Below are positions 57,539-64,000 of a DNA stretch of 64,000 bases, piece by piece (the stretch's first letter is position 1; each line of letters starts with the position of its first letter). The notes beneath the pieces were generated by a model. It saw only the letters and a list, made by a program, of their open reading frames with translations, did not search any database and had not been told where the DNA came from. This DNA comes from Gnetum montanum (Eukaryota > Streptophyta > Gnetopsida > Gnetales > Gnetaceae), in NCBI GenBank assembly GCA_015680685.1, contig MNCI01009318.1, positions 205,362 through 269,361 on the forward strand, in the 5' to 3' direction. Made by a program: the position numbers and the translations under genes.

Positions 57539-60500
57539 ATGGCACCGAAGATCAAGAAGAAGAACACAAAACTGGCCAAAATCGACGAGATGCAAGCAAC
57601 TCTGGACCGTGTTTCGCAGGCATTGATCGATGTTCGTGACCCTACACCATTGAACCGGTTAGTCATTCCTTACATGCTTACGTTCATTTCTATGGCTGCT
57701 TTTCGTGGTATATTTTCGTTTGCGTGCATGTTGATTTCAAGTTATGGACCTCGGGTTAATGCGAGGGTTTGAAAGGGTTGCGTTCACCGCCGTTGTCAGG
57801 GACGAACCTTGCGTTATTGCAAGGGTTTGGGCGATTTTGGCCTGGGTGCGTTTTATGACTTTTCTGTGTTAGTCGTGCAAATGCAAATGTAGGTGTTAAT
57901 ATACGCTTTGGCTTTTCTATACAGCATCGCGCTGAAGCCTATTCTGATTATGTTAGACCTCATTGGGGTTTTGTGTTGGGTGAACCCCATCGTCCCCAAT
58001 GTCCCTCCTCCTCACACATGAGTGCAGGGGAAGGCCATCTGGTTCCGGAAGGGGGCGCTGGAGTTTCTGCAGTTTTTACTGTGCAACTTCAGCATCATTG
58101 TCTGGTCTAATGTGACTGGTGATGTTGCCGGTGCCATTTTAGAGCACCTGTTGGTGGGGTCTGCGTAGGGGATTTTGGCTTACTTGACAGACGGGGCCAT
58201 CGACACGGGCCATCCCGAGGACCAAGCGCTCAGCGCCCGAGGTCTGAGGAACTTACACTGGATCTAGGACATGGCCCGTTTTAGCTGTTATCATGCTTAT
58301 AACATGCTGTTCATGGCTCGCCATGTATCGACGTACTTCCAGAACCCACAAGTCACGATGTACTACGCGGGCGGGTAAGCAAATTTGGCTAACTGTATTG
58401 TCTTTATTATTGATATAATGTCTATTATTGATGTGAAGTGCAAGAGAAGTCTATGTGCAAAGTGTAAGTTAAGCCTACGCTGTATGGTACAGGTTTTTTA
58501 TACATGACAACAGGTTAATTGGTGATGGCGATGCGTTGGCCTGTGCCGAAACGGCAATAATGGCGTTTACCGCGACCAACAACGTGTGTGCCGGTGTTAT
58601 CGGGCAAATTGGCCATGAGATGCGTGAGTATCAGACCTGCTACGAGCGCCCTTTTAAGAATTGTCAGGAACTCGGGTGGCTGCACGATGACTGGACCTTA
58701 GATCCACCCCTTACGGTTGAGGACGTACAGAGGGACCTGCCACCATTCCCTTTGCCCTTCGGACCTGGTAAGGCCGCTGCGTATTCTAATGTTATGCGTG
58801 TAGTTGTGAATCATGGACATTATGTAATGGTGGTTCTATTTGACTTGCGTTTTATGCCTTTCAGTCAGGGAATCCCAGGAGATTACCCTTACGATTTCCG
58901 GCCGTGAGGCGAGGGATGTTCTCTTTCGTTACGGCGATATTAAGGAGGCACAGCGTTGGCTAGGCCACTCGGCGGCCCCAGTCGCAGTGACCGCCAAGAT
59001 CGAGGTAGCAGGGCTAATGCACCTGTTTTTGGCTGCGATCCCTGATGTCCCCGCCGGCGAAATGATAGCCTTGGTCAACTCCTTCAGCGAGAAGACGGAT
59101 TGTTTTTGCACACGCGTGCATAACGTGCGCGTAAACTTCGATATTGACGCTCAACTCTTCTCGGACCTTTTTGGCATCCCCTCAAACAGCCTTCCTGTAA
59201 AGGCGAAGACCAAGAGGAGCCCTAGGGTCGAGGAGTTTTTGAAGGAGTGGGTGAGGATCCCTAAAGAGACCAAGGGGTTTCCTTGTGAGAAATTTGAGAT
59301 GGGGACTGCCAAGACACTTTATCCCCTTTTTCGAGCCCGGACCTTCCCCAAAACCCTCTTGCAGGTGAAGTTCTTTTCGGTAGAACAGACCCGTATTATG
59401 CGATAGGTCCTGGAAGAGGGAACCAGGTTCGATTGGGCGAGCCATCTTGCCAAGGGACTACGCAGTGAAATGGTCAAGCTTCGCAAGAAGCTCGAGTCCC
59501 GCTTCAATGTGCATTACACCTTTTTCATAGCTTGCCTCCGGCGGTTTGTTGAGTTTCTGGTCGTTCAGAGGAATGGGGTCTGGGTGCAGCAAGACCGAGA
59601 CCAACTATCCAAACCTTGGATTGGCCACATTCTCAGCACTACCCGTGAGCAGGATCCGCCGGAAGGGATCGGGGAGTCGTTGTCTGTAACGACTAAAGGC
59701 TTGACGGCGCCCCAAGTGTGAGGTCTCGACAGCATAGGCGGGATAATGCCTACCTACACCGGTGACGCCTCGCGGGGGAAACGCCTGGCGGAGTAAATTG
59801 TGGAACCGGCAGCTCGACGGAAGAGGCTCGGCCTAACCGAGGCCCCTGGGGGTGATGCAGGCCAAACTGTTGGGATCAAGGTACAGCGGAATAAGCTTCC
59901 GCCTGGTAAGTGTGAAAGGATTGTATACGCAATGGTTTACTTAGATGATCTGGAATTATATGCTAACGTATGGCATTGTAAACAGTAAAAATGATAGGGC
60001 AATTGACCCCTAAGACAGGGGCGATGATACTAAGCCATGGGGAGGGGGCCTCAATTTTGGAAGAAGAGGCCCCAGCTGTTAATATGAGCTGTGTGTAGGT
60101 TTCGGTGGGTGAGGCGGCCCCAGCTGCTAGTGGAAGCCGCGTATAGGCTGGGTACGTGAGGAGGCCCCAGCCACTGGAACCAGCGATGCACAGACTCCAG
60201 TGCGTGAAAGGGAAAAAGATACGGAAGTTGTTGATGAAATCGCCACTGTCACCGGCAGAGGTAACGAGTGCGTTAGCGTGTTTGAAAAATCTGTTAATAA
60301 AGGGAGTGTCTAACCAAATTACACTATAGGGGAAGAAGATGCTTCAACGTCTGCTGCTGTGAGCAAAATGTGGAGAGACTTTCCCAATAAATTTACCTTC
60401 ATGGAAGGCGTCGTCAGCGACATGATCGAGTGTCTGGAATGCATCGAACCTGGCACTGGTAAGTTATAGCCGTAACAAGATTATGACATAATGTCTTAGT

Positions 60501-61681
60501 AATGTGTCATCTGTATTGATGCTTATTTTCTGTTAGGAGCTCACCTCCGATGGGATCCCGCGGAGCCCATTGATCTGGACACAGCGGAGCCCCCATCTGA
60601 TGGGGCAGTCGTGCCACGCCACATTTATGAGGAAATGCGTAAATGTGCATTACGCTCGACGTGCTCCGTATGGGAAAGTAGGAACGTTAATGAAAACCTA
60701 TGGAAAAGGCTGCAACGGTCGGAACAGAGGGTTGAATCCTTGACCAAGGAAGTCGAGGACCTAAGGGCACGGTACGAATTCTTGCAGGCTCGAGTGACGG
60801 GGGATGAAGACTGGCGCACCGCTATTATTGATCACTCCCATTATTGGACAGCCATCAAGAACATCGTACAGACCAGTCGGGCATTAGTAGAGCAGAGGAT
60901 GCAAATTGAACTCCTAGCTCAGAAAAGCCAGGACTGGAGGGACTACTGCGCCAGTGTACAGGAATGGGGGCAAAAGGAGAAGGACCACAAGCATGTATAT
61001 AAAAGGGAAAGCGCCGCTTATAGAAAACGTTACCACGATTCCACTGTTAAAGCTCGATCCCTGGAGGTTTTCGTGGACACCATCGGAGCGTCTGAAGCTT
61101 TCAAGAAGTTCGAAGAGCAGGTGACTGTAACTGTGTCCCCAGAGAGGGCAATGGTTTTCTCTGGGGATCAGGCTACAATCCCTACTTTCTTCCTAGATCC
61201 ACCCCACTGGAGTAGCATGGAGAAAGGGAAGGTGAAAGCTGGAGCTGCGTTGGACGAGGATGTGTGGCCAGACCTGACAGAGGATGAGATTATGCAACGC
61301 TTGTGGGCTGGTTTGGACAAGCTTCCCTTTGCCGCAGAAGTAGGGCCGTCGCGAGTAAGTTTACGCATGACTTAGTCGAAAAATTTTCTGACTAGCGTCT
61401 TCTATTCTAATTTTGATGTTATTTGGTTTTAGGTACTGGAAGAAGGTAGAGAAAATACGCGAGCTGAAGGGCTAGGAGAGAAAACTGAGGAAGCAGAGGA
61501 GGAACGCAAGAATGAAGAGCGTTCTCCTGTGAAGCCATTGCCAGAAGGAGAGCCTTGTGAAGAGGAAATCTTTCATGAAGGGATAATTCCCAAAAACGAT
61601 GGCCCACTAGAGGACGACCTTTTGGGGCTAGATTCAGAGTTAAGAGATACCGGTGATAGTGGCAGTAGGGGGAATGTGTAA
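57539..61681 (+). pseudogene. Antisense spliced gene of T2, homologous to the T1 antisense gene
   Basis: Inferred exons: 57539-57657, 57925-58374, 58493-58767, 58865-59905, 59986-60458, 60537-61354, 61433-61681, with GT/AG joins (for example GTAAGC at 58375, GTAAGT at 59906). Exon 1 is basic (MAPKIKKKNTKLAKIDEMQA). Exon 2 is HAD/FCP1-like: PILIMLDLIGVLCWV (motif I keeps the first D, second D is I), FRKGALEFLQFLLCNFSIIV, WSN, NMLFMARHVSTYFQNPQ (motif IV acids lost). Exons 3-4: GWLHDDWT, LFSDLFGIPSNSL, LYPLFRARTFPKTL, RRFVEFLVV. Exon 6 (60537-61354) is a coiled coil of about 270 residues starting HLRWDP. The last exon is acidic. Stops in exon 2 (three), exon 4 (59404 and later) and exon 5 make this copy a pseudogene. 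T1 intron 5 is absent here. The host source gene was not identified. Confidence 0.78.
60063..60180 (+). repeat. Three GAGGCCCCAGC repeats in T2 antisense exon 5
   Basis: GAAGAGGCCCCAGCTG, GAGGCGGCCCCAGCTG and GAGGAGGCCCCAGCCA recur at about 50-base spacing, encoding E(A/E)APA motifs in the acidic linker. This part has shifted frame or stops and varies between elements. Confidence 0.75.
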
Positions 61682-61870
61682 TTATTATTTACGCAAAATT
61701 TTGTTAATGTTGAGTGTAGTATCATGTTACGAATGACTAGAAAGACATGTTATAAAACCTGGTGGATGCGTTGAATATCAATTACATATATTTTTGTTTT
61801 TGTTTTTGTGTTTCATGGATAGAGTGCGAGTGTAACTGTTGAAAAGTTCACCTAAGTAATAATGATAGAG
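61682..61870. other. 3' end region of the T2 antisense gene
   Basis: AT-rich, likely untranslated. No clear AATAAA signal was singled out. Confidence 0.35.
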
Positions 61871-62120
61871 CGTAATAACTAGTTTAAGGCCATTGTGGGC
61901 CAGAAGCGTAAAGTAAAGAAAGCGTAAATGGTGATTGTAGATAACTCTGGATGACTAGTTTAAGGCCGTTACGTGCCGACTGCATAACTACACGTAACAG
62001 TATGAAGAGGTTGATTTTGTATAGCTAGTTTAAGGCCATTACGAGCCGACTGCGTAACTGCGTACAACGGTGTGAATAGGTTAACTTTGTATAACTAGTT
62101 TAAGGCCGTTGCGGGCCGAC
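61871..62120. repeat. Four GGCC-type units between the antisense gene and gag-pro of T2
   Basis: TAGTTTAAGGCCATTGTGGG, TAGTTTAAGGCCGTTACGTG, TAGTTTAAGGCCATTACGAG and TAGTTTAAGGCCGTTGCGGG, spaced 60-75 bases. Same position as 33960-34240 in T1. Intervening sequence carries GCGTAA motifs. Confidence 0.9.
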
Positions 62121-62335
62121 TGTGTAACTAGTAATAAAAATGTAATCCTGGATAAATGCGTAAAGGAATGAGAAAGCGTAGCTAACGCGAGTACGATAAA
62201 ACACGCAACAAGTGAAAAGCATAAACCCAGAAAGAAAATATAGCATAAAAGTATGTTGAAACAAACAAAAGAAGCTGCTAAACGGGGAGTATGCTAACTT
62301 ACAAGAAAATGGTAGTACACGCAGAAGACCATTGT

Positions 62336-64000
62336 TCAACCGTCGATACGCAATTGTCTCTTAATGGCCTTCACGTTGAGCGCTGTGTAAGGGCGAGGAG
62401 GCTTATGGTTTGACTCCTCTACGCTGTCATCCGGAAATGGTAGGTCGGCCCAGGCTAGACCATTGTCGTTGTTATCGGTTTGTTCGGGGGCTTGGAGATG
62501 GAACTGATCATCAGTTGTTTCAATCTCCAAACCCCGTTCCTCTTCGATGTTATTGACGGTCCTGGGGGTGACCTCGTCGCCATGTATGATGACCTCCCCC
62601 CTGGCGTAGGGCAGGTGTATCTCTTGGTGTATCGGTGACGAAACCGCCCTCAGCTGGGCTAACCACGACCTCCCTAAGATCAAGTTGAAACCAGGCATCT
62701 CCTCGACGACTAAGAATGTGGCTTCGGTTGGGAATTGATTCCCCACCACAAACTCAATACGTACCGTCTCCTTGACTTGAACCCGTGCTCCATTGAACGA
62801 TTTCATGCAGGCTGTCATCGTGGGAGTGATCTGATCGACCAATCCCAACCTTTCCACAATGGAATAGGGAACGACGTTAGCAGCTGCACCATCATCCACG
62901 CGTACCCTCCGGATCCGGTACTGGCCGACCTGAATGGTAATGAACATAGGCTCAGTCGTTACTTGACCTTTCTCCGGATCATCTTTGACAGACTCGTCCA
63001 GGAAGGTCAACGAGGTAGGCTTGGGTTGTTCAGCTTCGGAAGGAAACATGATAGCGTGTATCGCTTCCTCTTCTGCTGGTAGGTTGGCATCCACTGATAT
63101 GGATGTCAGCATACGTACCATAGCCTCACGGTGTTCTCGGGATGTCATCAGTAAGTCATACAGGCTCAGCGTTGTGTTCTTTTGCTTAAGAGCTTGCTTG
63201 ACCTGTGTGAATGCGTCGAGGAGGTCCTTCTTTCGACCGGGTTGTTTATCCCCCTTGTCCTCCTCCATTCGGCCCAAGAGACGGATCTCTCGAGGCAGAG
63301 CGGTGTCAGTGGGAGGGTCGTTCTTTTTTCTGCCAAGAGAAGGTGGCTGCGTTTCTATATCTTTAGCCTGCTTCTGGGGCATGGACAAAGGCACAGAGGC
63401 CAGGGGCCTGGGCTTAGGGAAGCCAAGCGTAAGGTGGTCTTTTGTTGTGTTAATTGAAGTGCCCTCCTCCTTTCGCTTAGGAGGCGATGACTGGTTATTT
63501 TCACCGGAGGTCTGCCCCTGCTTGAGAGGCGCAGGCCGTGGTTCTGGCGCCCTGATAATGAAGGGCGCTCTAGGCATGGGCGCGGATGAAGCCGCGGCTT
63601 GAGTGCTGGCACGTGACCGAGGGCGTACCTGGGAAGGTGCCCGTATGATGAAAGGTGGCCATGAGACCCCACTGGTTGCTTCTGAAGTAGTCGGCCCCCT
63701 TGATGAGCTGGCAGGCACGCGCAAAACAAAAGGCTGTTTTGGCGGTCCCTTACACTCACCGTCCGTACTCACTACAGTGATTGTATAAGGATCGTAGTTT
63801 GCATTCAACGGATCCTTATATACATGTAGTGTTTGATTTTCCAGACGCATAGGGTTACTACTGTCTAATTTTAGATGACCTTTATCGATCATGCGTTGAA
63901 TGTCGTCCTTCAACGCCCAGCAGTAATCCGTGTCGTGACCACACATCTGGTGGTAGTCACAGAAATGGTCCAGCCTGAAAGATCTCGGAACTGCTGGTTC
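62336..64000 (-). CDS. gag-pro: T2 gag-pro, C-terminal part, open through the window edge
   Basis: About 550 codons without a stop. From the right edge: CDYHQMCGHDTDYC (CX2HX4HX4C zinc finger), a proline-rich linker with QPFVLRVP, WPPFIIRAP and RAPFIIRAP repeats, then the aspartic protease with VDDGAAANVVPYSI (active site DDGA instead of D-T/S-GA) and FNLILGRSWLAQL. It ends KRQLRIDG then TGA. Compared with T1 the frame is intact, so the gene may have been active more recently; T2 pol is nonetheless broken. The Gag core is beyond 64000. Confidence 0.92.
   Translation of the reverse strand, partial: EPAVPRSFRLDHFCDYHQMCGHDTDYCWALKDDIQRMIDKGHLKLDSSNPMRLENQTLHVYKDPLNANYDPYTITVVSTDGECKGPPKQPFVLRVPASSSRGPTTSEATSGVSWPPFIIRAPSQVRPRSRASTQAAASSAPMPRAPFIIRAPEPRPAPLKQGQTSGENNQSSPPKRKEEGTSINTTKDHLTLGFPKPRPLASVPLSMPQKQAKDIETQPPSLGRKKNDPPTDTALPREIRLLGRMEEDKGDKQPGRKKDLLDAFTQVKQALKQKNTTLSLYDLLMTSREHREAMVRMLTSISVDANLPAEEEAIHAIMFPSEAEQPKPTSLTFLDESVKDDPEKGQVTTEPMFITIQVGQYRIRRVRVDDGAAANVVPYSIVERLGLVDQITPTMTACMKSFNGARVQVKETVRIEFVVGNQFPTEATFLVVEEMPGFNLILGRSWLAQLRAVSSPIHQEIHLPYARGEVIIHGDEVTPRTVNNIEEERGLEIETTDDQFHLQAPEQTDNNDNGLAWADLPFPDDSVEESNHKPPRPYTALNVKAIKRQLRIDG

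Larger units (their letters stand above)
50555..64000 (-). mobile_element. Tat-type Ty3/gypsy retrotransposon T2 (5' end beyond the window)
   Basis: Left (3') LTR 50555-52028, PPT, noncoding stretch, unit array, pol, antisense gene, second array, gag-pro; the rest of gag and the 5' LTR are outside. Same layout as T1 but clearly diverged. pol has no frameshift and gag-pro is open as far as it can be seen, so T2 is in better shape than T1. Confidence 0.92.

Noticed and set aside
62735-63788. Plus-strand ORFs of up to 205 residues opposite T2 gag-pro
   Set aside because: Complement of an intact gag-pro frame; they contain reversed protease codons only.

Overview
The window is plant nuclear DNA made almost entirely of nested retrotransposons. 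The evidence is Ty3/gypsy elements of the Tat type (two RNase H domains after the reverse transcriptase), Athila-like Ty3/gypsy elements, a Ty1/copia element, a plant-type LINE, and a broken piece of a phospholipase A1-II gene. I found no rRNA, tRNA, CRISPR array or bacterial gene. An angiosperm with a large, repeat-rich genome fits; the species cannot be told.

Layout. 1-4860: decayed 3' half of a plus-strand Tat element (T0: pol, unit array, LTR). 4990-7450: LINE remnant. 8535-8855: phospholipase A1 pseudogene fragment (minus). 8972-12640: copia element without a visible 5' LTR. 12641-15264: mostly unassigned DNA with local duplications. 15265-22187 and 40444-45298: an old minus-strand Athila-like LTR/internal series, split by Tat element T1 (22188-40443). 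T1 has two LTRs, a GACTC target duplication, a PPT and a PBS. 45299-50554: plus-strand Athila-like element A3 (LTR, PBS, gag, pro, RT), interrupted inside its RT by Tat element T2 (50555 to beyond 64000). T1 and T2 are both on the minus strand.

Main result. T1 and T2 share an architecture I do not recognise as standard. Between protease and reverse transcriptase, where Ogre elements carry an intron, both hold a roughly 4.1-4.6 kb gene in the ANTISENSE direction, with its own TATA-like box and about 7-8 exons. The two copies are diverged, yet they align exon by exon with the same intron positions and phases. Exon 2 looks like an FCP1/TIM50-type HAD phosphatase fold whose catalytic aspartates are replaced. 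Later exons encode an unrecognised conserved region, a coiled coil and an acidic tail.

The intergenic spaces of these elements hold copies, usually tandem arrays, of one degenerate ~21-bp unit (CAGTTTA..GTC....GGAC or its GGCC variant). All four LTR families in the window carry clusters of short palindromic or inverted motifs just upstream of the TATA box. Most in-frame stops checked in T1 and T2 fit C-to-T decay (CGA, CAA and CAG turned to stops), so these copies are dead by methylation-linked mutation although their domain order is still readable.
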